The notes: generated by a model from the sequence alone, not told the origin. DNA of 8,858 nucleotides from DASULK01 sp036381835 (GCA_036381835.1 DASVCA010000150.1:1-8858); one strand, 5' to 3'. Counted from the first letter of the stretch, positions 1-7,359 are shown. Numbers and translations: made by a program.

Positions 1-78
1 CTCCGCGGCCAGTTGACCGCCCGGGGGGTGGTGCCGGCATGCCGGCACCACCCCCCGGGCGGTCAACTGGCCGCGGAG
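1..78. repeat. Perfect 78-bp palindrome at the window edge
   Basis: The left arm (1-39) is the exact reverse complement of the right arm (40-78), with no mismatch and no spacer; the centre is GGCA|TGCC. The right arm includes the last 16 bases of the glutamate dehydrogenase gene, including its TGA stop, so the left arm carries an inverted copy of that gene end. The palindrome starts at the first base of the window, so I cannot tell whether it continues to the left; base 79 is g, so a c just before base 1 would extend it. A rho-independent terminator would explain a central stem but not exact pairing into coding sequence. A fold-back or dead-end assembly artefact at a contig end would explain both. 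The repeat itself is certain; its biological reality is not. Confidence 0.95.
18..61 (-). terminator. Possible terminator hairpin downstream of gdh
   Basis: Immediately after the gdh stop codon, the minus-strand transcript would fold into a very GC-rich stem of about 20 bp with a tight GCAT-like loop (centre between 39 and 40). Actinobacterial terminators often have long GC-rich stems with little or no U-tract, so the missing T run is not disqualifying. The sequence would work in both directions, for example with a convergent gene to the left. The call depends on this end of the window being real sequence and not a fold-back artefact. Confidence 0.5.
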
Positions 79-3000
79 GTACGCACGAGGGTGCGGATCT
101 GCCGCAGCAGCACGGACAGGGCCGCCAGATCCGCGTGGGACTCGTCGAACTCGCCCATCGCGCTGCGGGCCCGGGCGACCGGGACGGCGTTGACCTGCTC
201 CCACTGGGCCACCCGCTCGTCCGCGGGCAGGGCGTCCGAGGTGGCGGTGAGCACCTCGACGGTCAGCGCCGCCAACGCCGCGTACAGGTCGTAGCGCAAC
301 GCCATCCGGGCGAGCGTCTGCCACCGGTCTTCCCGCGGCAGCAGCGAGATCTTCGACAGCAGGGTGTCGATCCGGAACCGGTCGGAGAGCACGTAGTAGA
401 CCGACGCCACCTCCTGGACGTCACGGCCGGTCACCGCCGCGGTCTCCACGATGTCCAGCAGGCCGAAGCTGTAGACCACGCGGATCGCACGCTCGGCCAG
501 GTCACGCGGCAGACCCCGGTCGGTCATCCGGCCGATGTCGGCCAGCACGGTCTCCCGATCGCCGCCGATGCACAGGTTGGTCAGCTCGGGCAGCAGCCGG
601 GACACCGGCTTGAGCCGGTTGATCTCACCGGTGACGTCGATCGGCGACGGGCGGTTGGTGACCAGCCACCGGACCGCCCGGTCGAGCAGGCGTCGACTCT
701 GCAGGTACACCTCGGTCTGCGCCTCGACCGGCACCCGGTTGTCGAGCGCTTCCGTGGCCGCCCACAGGTCGCCGATGTCGAACACGTCGCGCACCACGAC
801 GTAGGCGCGGATGACGTCGGCGGCAGACGCGCCGGTCTCCTCCATGGCGCGGAACACGAAGGAGATGCCGCCGCGGTTGACGACCTCGTTCACCAGCGCG
901 GTGGTGACGATCTCTCGCCGCAGCCGGTGCTCGATCATCCGGTCGGCGAACCGTTCGCGCAGCGGAGTCGGGAAGTACGCCGCGAGAACCTCGTTGGTCC
1001 ACTCCTCGTCGGCGATGCCGTCGGCCAGCACCTCCCGTTCCAGCCCGATCTTGGTGTAGGCCAGCAGCACCGCGAGCTCCGGAACGGTCAACCCGCCGTC
1101 GGTTCGGGCGGCCAGTTCCTCGTCCGAGGGCAACGCCTCCAGCGTCCGGTTGAGCTGGCCCTTGCGTTCCAGCTCGTTGAGCATGCGGCGGTGCACCGGC
1201 AGCAGGGAGGCCGCCTGGACCCGCGCGACGCCCAGCGCCCGCGCCTGGTCGTAGTTGTCGCGCAACACCAGGTCGGCGACCTCGCTGGTCATGTCCGCCA
1301 GCAGCCGGTCCCGGTCGGGCTGGGACAGCTCACCGTCCGTGACCGCCCCGTTCAACAGGATCTTGATGTTGACCTCGTGGTCGGAGCAGTCGACACCGGC
1401 CGAGTTGTCGATGAAGTCGGTGTGGATGCGACCGCCGTTGCGGGCGTACTCGATTCGGCCGAGCTGAGTGAACCCGAGGTTGCCGCCTTCGCCGACCACC
1501 TTCACCCGCAGATGCTTGCCGTCGATCCGGATCGGATCGTTGGACTTGTCGCCCACCTCGGCGTTGGACTCGGTCGACGCCTTGACGTAGGTGCCGATCC
1601 CACCGTTCCACAGCAGGTCGACCGGGGCGGTCAGGATCGCCCGGATCAACTCGGACGGTGACATCGCGGTGACGTCGCCCTCGATGCCGAGCACCTCGCG
1701 CACCTGCGGGCTGAGCGGCACCGACTTGGCGGTACGCGGATACACGCCGCCGCCCTCGGAGATCAGCTGCGGGTTGTAGTCCGCCCACGACGAACGTGGC
1801 AGCTCGAACAGCCGTCGCCGTTCGGCATAGGAGACCGCCGGGTCCGGCGACGGGTCGAGGAAGATGTGCCGGTGGTCGAAGGCGGCCACCAGTCGGATGT
1901 GCTCGGACAGCAGCATGCCGTTGCCGAACACGTCGCCGGACATGTCCCCGATGCCGACCGCGGTGAAGTCCTGGGTCTGGGTGTCGACGCCGAGCTCCCG
2001 GAAGTGGCGTTTGACCGATTCCCAGGCGCCTCGCGCGGTGATGCCCATCTTCTTGTGGTCGTATCCGGCCGAGCCGCCGGAGGCGAACGCGTCCCCGAGC
2101 CAGAAGCCGTACTCGGTGGAGATCTCGTTGGCGATGTCGGAGAACGTCGCGGTGCCCTTGTCCGCGGCGACCACCAGGTAGGGGTCGTCGCCGTCGTGGC
2201 GGACCACGTCCTGCGGCGGGACGACCTGGCCACCGACGATGTTGTCGGTGACGTCCAGCATGCCGGCGATGAACTGCCGGTAGCACTCGACCGCCTCGTC
2301 CCGGTCGCCCGGCTTCTGCTTGAGCACGAAGCCGCCCTTGGCACCGACCGGCACGATGACCGCGTTCTTCACCATCTGCGCCTTGACCAGGCCGAGCACC
2401 TCGGTGCGGAAGTCCTCACGCCGGTCCGACCAGCGCAGACCACCTCGGGCGACCTGACCGAACCGCAGGTGAACCCCTTCGAACCGGGGCGAGTAGACGA
2501 AGATCTCGTACCTGGGCCGCGGCTCCGGCAGGTCCGGGATGGCCTGCGGGTCCAGTTTGAAGGCCACGTACGACTTCGGCCGGCCGTCCCGGGTGCGCTG
2601 GTAGAAGTTGGTCCGCAGGGTGGCCTGGATGAGGGTCAGGTAAGAGCGCAGGATGCGATCCTGATCGATGTTGGCCACCTCGTCGAGCTGGCTGTTGATC
2701 AGGTCGATCAGCTGCTTGCTGTGCAGGCTGCGTTCCTCGTCGCCGAGCGGCAGCACCGGGGAGAAGCGGGTCTCGAACAGCGACGCCAGCAGCGCGGCCA
2801 GGCCCGGGTAGGCGATGAAGGTCGACTCCATGTACTCCTGGGAGAACACCGTTCCCGCCTGTCGCAGGTACTTGGCGTACGCCCGCAGCACCACGACCTG
2901 ACGCCAGGTGAGCCCGGCCCGCAGCACCAGCTCGTTGAAGCCGTCGCATTCGGCCTCACCCCGCCAGGTGGCGGAGAACGCGTTCTCCACGTACGCGCGC

Positions 3001-5117
3001 ACCTCGGTCAGGTTCCGCGCGCCGTCGGGCAGCTGCAGCCCGAAGTCGTAGAGGTAGATGGTGCTGTCGGCCCGACGGAGCTCGTAGGGGTACTCGTCGG
3101 TCACCTGCACCCCGAGCGAATGCAGGACCGGCAGCACCGCGGAGAGCATCATCGGCTCGCCGTACCGGTAGACCTTGAAGCGGACGTCGCGCGCTTCCAC
3201 GGCCGCCTGGTCCGGCTGCGCCCCGAGCCGCTCGTCGGGCCGCCGACGGAACATGTGCAGCTCCAACTGCCCCGGCTCTTCGAGCAGCTCCAGCTTGGCC
3301 AGGTCCTTGACCGCCTCTCGCGGCGAGTACCGGTCCTTGTAGCCTTCGGGAAACGCCTCGGCGTACCGGTTGAACAACTGCTTGGCCTGTTCGTCGCCGA
3401 GCTTGCGTTCCAGCATCAGCCGGAAGTCGTCGTTCCACAGTCGGGTCGCGTCGGCGAACAGTTCGGCCAGGCGGTCCGGGTCGAGTCGAGGCGGCCGGGC
3501 GGGGTCGGTGCGCACCGTGAAGTGCACCTGGGCGAGCATCGACTCGGTGACCCGGGTGGTGTAGTCCACCCCGACGCCGTTGAGTTCCCGCAGCAGGATC
3601 TCCTGCATGCGCAGACGGTTCTGGGTGTTGAACCGGTCGCGGGGCAGGTAGACCAGGCAGGAGATGAACCGGCCGTAGGCGTCCGGTCGCAGCACCACCC
3701 GCAGTTGGCGCCGGCCCGCCATGCGCAGCACGCCGATGACCGCCTGGTAGAGCTCGTCGGTCCGGATCTGGAACAGCTCGTCGCGCGGATAGGTCTCGAG
3801 GATCTGCAGCAGGTCCTTGCCGGAGTGGCTGCGGGGATTGAGCCCGGAGCGCTCCAGCACTTCGGCGACCTTGCGGCGGACGACCGGCAGTTGGCGGACG
3901 CTGGTGCGGTAGGCCGCGCCGCCGAACAGGCCGAGGAACCGCTTCTCCCCTACCACGTCACCGGCCTCGTTGAAGACCTTGAAGCCGATGTAGTCCAGGT
4001 AGGCCGACCGGTGCACGGTCGCCCGGGAGTTGGCCTTGGTGATGATGAGCAGGCGCTTCTCCAGGGCTTTCTCGTACGCCTCCGGAGTCATCTCGGACAG
4101 CAGCCGCGGCTCGGTGCGGTCCCGCCGCAGGATGCCCAGCCCGCTGCCGAGCACCGCCTGCAACTGCTTCTGCGGCTTGCCGTCCGAGTCGGGCGCGTCG
4201 ACCAACCGGTATTCCCGGTAGCCGAGGAAGGTGAAGTGGTCGTCGGCCAGCCAGCGCAGCAGTTCGATGGAATCGGTGAGGTCCTTCTCCGGTACGGGTG
4301 GCCGGGCCTCGGAGGTACGCGCGGCGGCCAGCTCGTCGGCGAGCGCCAGCGCCCGCTGGCGCATCTTCTGCCAGTCCTCTACCGCCTCGCGCACGTCGGT
4401 GAGCACCCGCTGCAGGTTCCGGCTCAGCTTCTCGCGATCCGCCGGGTCGCGGAGCGGGTCGATGCGGATGTGCATCCAGCTTTCGACGAGGTCACCGGGA
4501 AGCGCGTCGCCCGGTTCGAGTTCGGCGGCGACCTCGATGAGTCGGCCCATCGGTTCCCTGCGCACCACCACCAGCGGGTGGACCAGCAGATGCACGTCGA
4601 AGCGCTCCCCGGTGAGCAGCGCGGTGACCGAGTCGACCAGGAACGGCATGTCGTCGGTGACGATCTCGATGTCGGTGTACGGGTGATCCTCGCCCGGGTC
4701 GACCACGCGCAGTTTCAGTTCTCCGGGCAGCCGTTGTTCGGCCAGCTCCCGGTGATCACGGACGGCGGTGAGCAGGTCCTCGGGCGTCAGCCCGACCAGG
4801 TCCTCGTCGGGAGCGAACCGCCAGAAGCGCTGGACGAGCGCGGCCATCTCGGTGTTCTCACCGACGAGTGAGACCGCTTGGGTGGTCAGCCGCTCGCCGT
4901 TCGGCAGCGGTTCGTCGAGGTCGACCTCGTCGCCGTCGTCACTCAGGGTCTGCCCTGGTGTCCGACCCAGATCGTAGCCATGTTCGACACTGAACCCGGC
5001 CAGAGTCGAATCCAGCCGGGCTCCATCACCGTCGGTAGTCGTGTCGAAGGTATCGGTTCCGCCGGCCTCACCCTGCCGGAAATCGGGTGCTGGTTTGATC
5101 GCCGGACGCCGGTTCAT
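63..5117 (-). CDS. gdh: NAD-dependent glutamate dehydrogenase, large (about 180 kDa) class
   Basis: This cytoplasmic enzyme oxidatively deaminates L-glutamate to 2-oxoglutarate and ammonium with NAD+, a catabolic link from amino acids to the TCA cycle. The 1684-residue product matches the large class known from Streptomyces clavuligerus and mycobacteria (about 1600-1650 aa). After a poorly conserved acidic N-terminus of about 75 residues come ACT-like regulatory segments (DMPFLVDSV at 156-164). The catalytic domain shows GGLRWSDR (892-899), KAQMVKN, and PVGAKGGF with the probable catalytic lysine K927. A Rossmann-type segment GIGDMSGDVFGNG lies near 1055-1067, and EGGNLGFTQ and NSAGVDCSDHE follow. 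The frame is intact to a TGA stop. I chose the ATG at 5117 because GAGGGGAG lies 9 bases upstream; an in-frame GTG at 5156 would add 13 unconvincing residues. In mycobacteria this enzyme class is inhibited by the FHA protein GarA; whether that applies here cannot be seen. Confidence 0.96.
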   Translation of the reverse strand: MNRRPAIKPAPDFRQGEAGGTDTFDTTTDGDGARLDSTLAGFSVEHGYDLGRTPGQTLSDDGDEVDLDEPLPNGERLTTQAVSLVGENTEMAALVQRFWRFAPDEDLVGLTPEDLLTAVRDHRELAEQRLPGELKLRVVDPGEDHPYTDIEIVTDDMPFLVDSVTALLTGERFDVHLLVHPLVVVRREPMGRLIEVAAELEPGDALPGDLVESWMHIRIDPLRDPADREKLSRNLQRVLTDVREAVEDWQKMRQRALALADELAAARTSEARPPVPEKDLTDSIELLRWLADDHFTFLGYREYRLVDAPDSDGKPQKQLQAVLGSGLGILRRDRTEPRLLSEMTPEAYEKALEKRLLIITKANSRATVHRSAYLDYIGFKVFNEAGDVVGEKRFLGLFGGAAYRTSVRQLPVVRRKVAEVLERSGLNPRSHSGKDLLQILETYPRDELFQIRTDELYQAVIGVLRMAGRRQLRVVLRPDAYGRFISCLVYLPRDRFNTQNRLRMQEILLRELNGVGVDYTTRVTESMLAQVHFTVRTDPARPPRLDPDRLAELFADATRLWNDDFRLMLERKLGDEQAKQLFNRYAEAFPEGYKDRYSPREAVKDLAKLELLEEPGQLELHMFRRRPDERLGAQPDQAAVEARDVRFKVYRYGEPMMLSAVLPVLHSLGVQVTDEYPYELRRADSTIYLYDFGLQLPDGARNLTEVRAYVENAFSATWRGEAECDGFNELVLRAGLTWRQVVVLRAYAKYLRQAGTVFSQEYMESTFIAYPGLAALLASLFETRFSPVLPLGDEERSLHSKQLIDLINSQLDEVANIDQDRILRSYLTLIQATLRTNFYQRTRDGRPKSYVAFKLDPQAIPDLPEPRPRYEIFVYSPRFEGVHLRFGQVARGGLRWSDRREDFRTEVLGLVKAQMVKNAVIVPVGAKGGFVLKQKPGDRDEAVECYRQFIAGMLDVTDNIVGGQVVPPQDVVRHDGDDPYLVVAADKGTATFSDIANEISTEYGFWLGDAFASGGSAGYDHKKMGITARGAWESVKRHFRELGVDTQTQDFTAVGIGDMSGDVFGNGMLLSEHIRLVAAFDHRHIFLDPSPDPAVSYAERRRLFELPRSSWADYNPQLISEGGGVYPRTAKSVPLSPQVREVLGIEGDVTAMSPSELIRAILTAPVDLLWNGGIGTYVKASTESNAEVGDKSNDPIRIDGKHLRVKVVGEGGNLGFTQLGRIEYARNGGRIHTDFIDNSAGVDCSDHEVNIKILLNGAVTDGELSQPDRDRLLADMTSEVADLVLRDNYDQARALGVARVQAASLLPVHRRMLNELERKGQLNRTLEALPSDEELAARTDGGLTVPELAVLLAYTKIGLEREVLADGIADEEWTNEVLAAYFPTPLRERFADRMIEHRLRREIVTTALVNEVVNRGGISFVFRAMEETGASAADVIRAYVVVRDVFDIGDLWAATEALDNRVPVEAQTEVYLQSRRLLDRAVRWLVTNRPSPIDVTGEINRLKPVSRLLPELTNLCIGGDRETVLADIGRMTDRGLPRDLAERAIRVVYSFGLLDIVETAAVTGRDVQEVASVYYVLSDRFRIDTLLSKISLLPREDRWQTLARMALRYDLYAALAALTVEVLTATSDALPADERVAQWEQVNAVPVARARSAMGEFDESHADLAALSVLLRQIRTLVRTSAAS

Positions 5118-5126
5118 TCGGTGCCA

Positions 5127-5134
5127 CTCCCCTC
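5127..5134 (-). promoter_or_regulatory. Ribosome binding site of gdh
   Basis: On the minus strand GAGGGGAG ends 9 bases before the ATG at 5117. It is the strongest Shine-Dalgarno match near the gene start and decides in favour of this ATG over the in-frame GTG at 5156, which lacks a comparable site. Confidence 0.75.
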
Positions 5135-5154
5135 GACCCACCACGCTGTGGGTC
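5135..5154 (-). promoter_or_regulatory. Hairpin or operator directly 5' of the gdh ribosome binding site
   Basis: GACCCAC (5135-5141) and GTGGGTC (5148-5154) are perfect 7-base inverted copies with a 6-base spacer. In the gdh transcript they would form a stem-loop abutting the Shine-Dalgarno sequence. In DNA the same dyad could bind a dimeric repressor. The repeat is seen directly; a regulatory role is inferred from its position. Confidence 0.45.
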
Positions 5155-5165
5155 ACTCTCCGCTC

Positions 5166-5193
5166 AGCCTAAGCCCTGCCGGTCCGCGCCGAA
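5166..5193 (-). promoter_or_regulatory. Weak candidate gdh promoter
   Basis: On the minus strand TAGGCT (5171-5166) is a plausible -10 hexamer, with TTCGGC (5193-5188) as a poor -35, 16 bases apart. Transcription would start near 5159 and give a leader of about 42 bases beginning just before the hairpin at 5135-5154. The match to a vegetative consensus is weak, and such hexamers arise easily by chance. Confidence 0.25.
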
Positions 5194-5264
5194 TGTCGGG
5201 CGGTTGGGGTCGGATCTTCGGGTGCAGCTGCGGTCCCTTCTTTCCAATTTGTGTCTTTCGCCAC
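5169..5264 (-). CDS. Possible 31-codon small ORF upstream of gdh
   Basis: A GTG start at 5264 is preceded, with a 7-base gap, by the good Shine-Dalgarno sequence AGAAGG (5277-5272). The peptide begins MAKDTNWKEGTAAAPEDP and ends at TAG (5171-5169), 51 bases before the gdh ATG. It is hydrophilic, has no membrane segment and matches no family I recognise. Against it, only about half of its codons end in G or C, far below the neighbouring genes, and the candidate gdh -10 overlaps its stop codon. It could be a small protein, a leader peptide or chance. Start, spacing and stop are seen; translation is not shown. Confidence 0.25.
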   Translation of the reverse strand: MAKDTNWKEGTAAAPEDPTPTARHSARTGRA

Positions 5265-5266
5265 AA
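5249..5266. promoter_or_regulatory. Crp-like dyad in the divergent promoter region
   Basis: TTGTG (5249-5253) and CACAA (5262-5266) are inverted copies with an 8-base spacer. The inner part, GTG, six bases, then GCCAC (5251-5264), fits the GTG-N6-GNCAC motif I recall for Streptomyces Crp, and it has the TGTG-N8-CACA geometry of CRP-family sites generally. It lies midway between the divergent gdh and PBP starts, about 135 bp from each. The motif has few fixed bases, so chance occurrence is possible. Confidence 0.3.
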
Positions 5267-5295
5267 TGATGCCTTCTGGCGGCTGATGAGTACCC

Positions 5296-5340
5296 GTCCT
5301 TGCTAAGTCTTCACCGGCGACGCGGGTCCTTGCCAACGTC
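5296..5340. repeat. Direct repeat GTCCTTGCYAA, 30 bp apart
   Basis: GTCCTTGCTAA (5296-5306) recurs as GTCCTTGCCAA (5326-5336) with one mismatch, starting exactly 30 bp later; both copies are followed by a GTC. The spacing is close to three helical turns, as for tandem binding sites of one regulator on the same face of the DNA. The repeats lie 65-105 bp upstream of the PBP start, where an activator could sit. Confidence 0.4.
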
Positions 5341-5365
5341 CGGGGCTTCGCCCGAATCACACCGG

Positions 5366-5374
5366 TACTACTGT
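5366..5374 (+). promoter_or_regulatory. Weak candidate -10 region of the PBP gene
   Basis: TACTACTGT contains two overlapping -10-like hexamers (TACTAC and TACTGT) placed so that transcription would start about 20 bases before the ATG at 5401. No good -35 lies 16-18 bases upstream (only CTTCGC), so the promoter, if real, may depend on an activator. Confidence 0.25.
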
Positions 5375-5386
5375 CGCTCTGGTCCG

Positions 5387-5396
5387 AAGGTGGAGG
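5387..5396 (+). promoter_or_regulatory. Ribosome binding site of the PBP gene
   Basis: AAGGTGGAGG contains two Shine-Dalgarno-like cores; the nearer GGAGG ends 4 bases before the ATG at 5401 and AAGG lies 10 bases before it. It supports the ATG that also gives a proper lipoprotein signal peptide. Confidence 0.65.
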
Positions 5397-5400
5397 ATTC

Positions 5401-7353
5401 ATGCGTCCGAGGTACCCGTTGCCCACCCGTTCGATCCGCAACCGGCCGATCGCGCTGCTGGCGTCGGTCCTGACGGCCGCCGCGCTGCTGACCGCATGCC
5501 TCGGCGATAACGGCCCGGAGAAGACCGTGGACGCCTTCCTCGCCGACTGGCGGAGCGACGAGATCCACGAGATCGGCTTTTTGACGCCGGCCGGCGAGAA
5601 GATCCCGGCGAACCGGGTGGCCGCGGAGATCAAGGAACTCTCCGGGGAGTTGGAGCCCCCCACCCTGCGCCGCAACGGCGCGGTCCGGGTCGACGGGGAC
5701 ATCGCCACCGCGAAGCTCGACATCGAGTGGTCGCTGCCCGGCGACATCGCTTGGCAGTACGACAGCGAATTGCGCCTGCACCGGGGCGACGACGACCGCT
5801 GGCAGGTGATCTGGGAACCGAGGGTGCTGCACGAGCAGCTGATCGGCGGCGACCGGCTGTCGCTGGTACGGCTGCGTCCCCAGCGGGCACCGGTGCTCGA
5901 CGCCGCCGGTCAGCCCATCGTCACCTCCCGCCCGGTGGTGGTGGTCGGCGTGCAGCCGAGCGAGGTGACCGATACCGCGGGGTTGGTACGGGAGTTGGAC
6001 GCCGCCTTCAAGGCGATCCGGCCCGCGATCAACCCGCCGGTCGACCTGTCGGACCTGCCGGATCGTATGGCGCAGGCCCGGCCCGACATGTTCGTGGAGG
6101 TCGTCACCCTCAGGGAGGCGGATTATCAGCAGATCAAGCCGCGCATCTACGACCTGCCGGGCACCCGCTTCCGAGCCGAGCGACGAGAACTGGCACCGAG
6201 TCGGGAGTTCGCCCGGGCCCTCCTCGGCACGGTCGGCCCCGTGCTCAAGGAGGACATCGAACGCGACCCGGACCGGTACGCGGCCGGCGACTCGGTCGGC
6301 CACGGCGGGCTGCAGGAGGCGTACGACAAGCGGCTGCGGGGGACGGTCGGGGTCAGCGTGGTGATCAGCCGCAAGGGGCCGGACGGGAAGTTCGCGCTCA
6401 CCGACACCGAGGTGTTCCGGCACGAGCCCAAGGCGGGCTCGCCGCTGCGGACCACCCTGGACCCCCGCGTGCAGCTCGCCGCGGACGAAGCCCTGAACAC
6501 GCAGTCGCGCCGGTCGGCGCTGGTCGCGATCCGCATCAGCGACGGCGCGATCCTCGCCGCCGCGAACGGTCCACACGGCGGCAGCCAGAACCTCGCCTTC
6601 ACCGCGCAGGTGCCGCCCGGTTCGACGTTCAAGATAGTCACCACGCTGGCTCTGCTCGACAAGGGAGTGGTCGCCCCGGACACCCCGGTCGCCTGCCCGC
6701 GAACCTTCACCGTGGCGGGTCGCTCGTTCCGCAACGCCGACGATTTCGAGTTGGGCACGGTGCCGTTCCGGGTCGACTTCGCCAAGTCCTGCAACACGGC
6801 GTTCACCGCGCTCGCCCCGCACCTCGGCGACGACGGGCTGCGCGCCGCCGCCCGCCGCCTGGGATTGGAAGGGGACTGGAACGTAGGGCTGGAGGCGTTC
6901 ACCGGCAAGGTCTCCACCGGCGGCTCGCCAGCGGAGCAGGCAGCGGCCTCGTTCGGCCAGGGCACCACGCTGGTCAGCCCGTTGGCGATGGCGGCCGCCA
7001 CCGCCGCGGTGGCCCGGGGGCGGTGGCAGCCGCCGCGGCTGCTGATCGACCCGGATGCCGGGAAGGCCGGGTCGGTGGAGGCCTTACCGCTGCGGTCGGC
7101 GGCGCCGCTGCGGTCGCTGATGCGGGATGTGGTGACCGCGGGCACCGCCACCGCGCTGCGCGACGCACCGGGCGGACCGGTCTACGGCAAGACCGGGACG
7201 GCCGAGTACGACGACAACCCGGAGCACACCCACGCCTGGTTCGTCGGCTGGCAGGGGGACATCGCGTTCGCGGTGTTCGTCGAGCAGGGCGGCTCGGGTT
7301 CGAAGACGGCGGTGCCGATCGCGCAGCACTTCCTGCGCGGCCTGCACCGCTGA
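5401..7353 (+). CDS. Class B penicillin-binding lipoprotein, D,D-transpeptidase with MecA_N/NTF2-like domain
   Basis: This 650-residue protein should crosslink peptidoglycan stem peptides on the outer face of the membrane. It starts with a lipoprotein signal peptide: arginines at 2, 4, 10 and 14, a hydrophobic stretch (about 16-30) and the lipobox LTAC with Cys33 as the lipidation site. Residues about 37-145 resemble the NTF2-like MecA_N domain, ending in the typical WQVIWEPRVLHEQL. A PBP dimerisation-type region follows to about 330, then the transpeptidase domain. All three catalytic motifs are present: STFK with nucleophile Ser408, SCN at 463-465, and KTGT at 597-600. There is no glycosyltransferase domain, which fits class B. 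The architecture resembles mycobacterial Rv2864c. The gene is divergent from gdh and convergent with the ureohydrolase gene, 6 bp from its stop, so it is probably monocistronic. MecA_N alone does not imply beta-lactam resistance. Confidence 0.95.
   Translation: MRPRYPLPTRSIRNRPIALLASVLTAAALLTACLGDNGPEKTVDAFLADWRSDEIHEIGFLTPAGEKIPANRVAAEIKELSGELEPPTLRRNGAVRVDGDIATAKLDIEWSLPGDIAWQYDSELRLHRGDDDRWQVIWEPRVLHEQLIGGDRLSLVRLRPQRAPVLDAAGQPIVTSRPVVVVGVQPSEVTDTAGLVRELDAAFKAIRPAINPPVDLSDLPDRMAQARPDMFVEVVTLREADYQQIKPRIYDLPGTRFRAERRELAPSREFARALLGTVGPVLKEDIERDPDRYAAGDSVGHGGLQEAYDKRLRGTVGVSVVISRKGPDGKFALTDTEVFRHEPKAGSPLRTTLDPRVQLAADEALNTQSRRSALVAIRISDGAILAAANGPHGGSQNLAFTAQVPPGSTFKIVTTLALLDKGVVAPDTPVACPRTFTVAGRSFRNADDFELGTVPFRVDFAKSCNTAFTALAPHLGDDGLRAAARRLGLEGDWNVGLEAFTGKVSTGGSPAEQAAASFGQGTTLVSPLAMAAATAAVARGRWQPPRLLIDPDAGKAGSVEALPLRSAAPLRSLMRDVVTAGTATALRDAPGGPVYGKTGTAEYDDNPEHTHAWFVGWQGDIAFAVFVEQGGSGSKTAVPIAQHFLRGLHR
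7321..7338 (-). terminator. Weak hairpin in the PBP 3' end, possible terminator for the ureohydrolase gene
   Basis: GCGCAG (7321-7326) and CTGCGC (7333-7338) are perfect 6-base inverted copies around a 6-base loop. They lie inside the last codons of the PBP gene and 21 bases past the stop of the opposing ureohydrolase gene. There is no T-tract and the stem is short, so terminator function is only a possibility. Confidence 0.25.
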
Positions 7354-7359
7354 CGCGGA

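Larger units (their letters stand above)
5118..5400. other. Divergent gdh/PBP intergenic region
   Basis: This 283-bp stretch is the only sizeable non-coding region in the window. Its middle (about 5235-5275) is clearly AT-richer than the surrounding genes, as expected for a control region. It holds the gdh ribosome binding site and hairpin, weak promoter candidates for both genes, the Crp-like dyad, the direct repeat and the small ORF listed separately. I see no riboswitch or tRNA-like fold in it. Confidence 0.8.

Noticed and set aside
39..1661. 540-codon open frame on the plus strand, antisense to the gdh 3' part
   Set aside because: It is a shadow frame of the same composition with no recognisable domain, and its start lies in the edge palindrome.
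1866..4871. 1001-codon open frame on the plus strand, antisense to gdh
   Set aside because: Its translation is rich in V, G, Q, H, R, L and D, as expected for the antisense of a high-GC gene. It shows no family motifs, while the opposite strand encodes a clear, full-length glutamate dehydrogenase.
5118..5156. GTG at 5156 as the gdh start, adding 13 residues
   Set aside because: The ATG at 5117 has a strong, well-spaced ribosome binding site. The upstream GTG has a weaker context, and the extra residues span the leader hairpin and ribosome binding site.
5343..5353. GGGC-TTC-GCCC mini-hairpin upstream of the PBP gene
   Set aside because: A 4-bp stem is common by chance in GC-rich DNA, and it has no clear relation to a start or stop.
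5169..5747. 192-codon minus-strand frame running from the PBP gene into the intergenic region
   Set aside because: Most of it is antisense to the PBP N-terminal coding region. Only its last 31 codons, with their own ribosome binding site, are kept as a low-confidence small ORF.
5368..6822. 484-codon minus-strand frame antisense to the PBP gene
   Set aside because: It has shadow-frame composition and no motifs, and the plus strand here encodes an intact PBP with all catalytic motifs.
7087..7116. 12-base direct repeat CCGCTGCGGTCG within the PBP gene
   Set aside because: It encodes a short PLRS...PLRS repetition in the transpeptidase domain and is in frame; it looks like ordinary coding sequence, not a functional DNA repeat.
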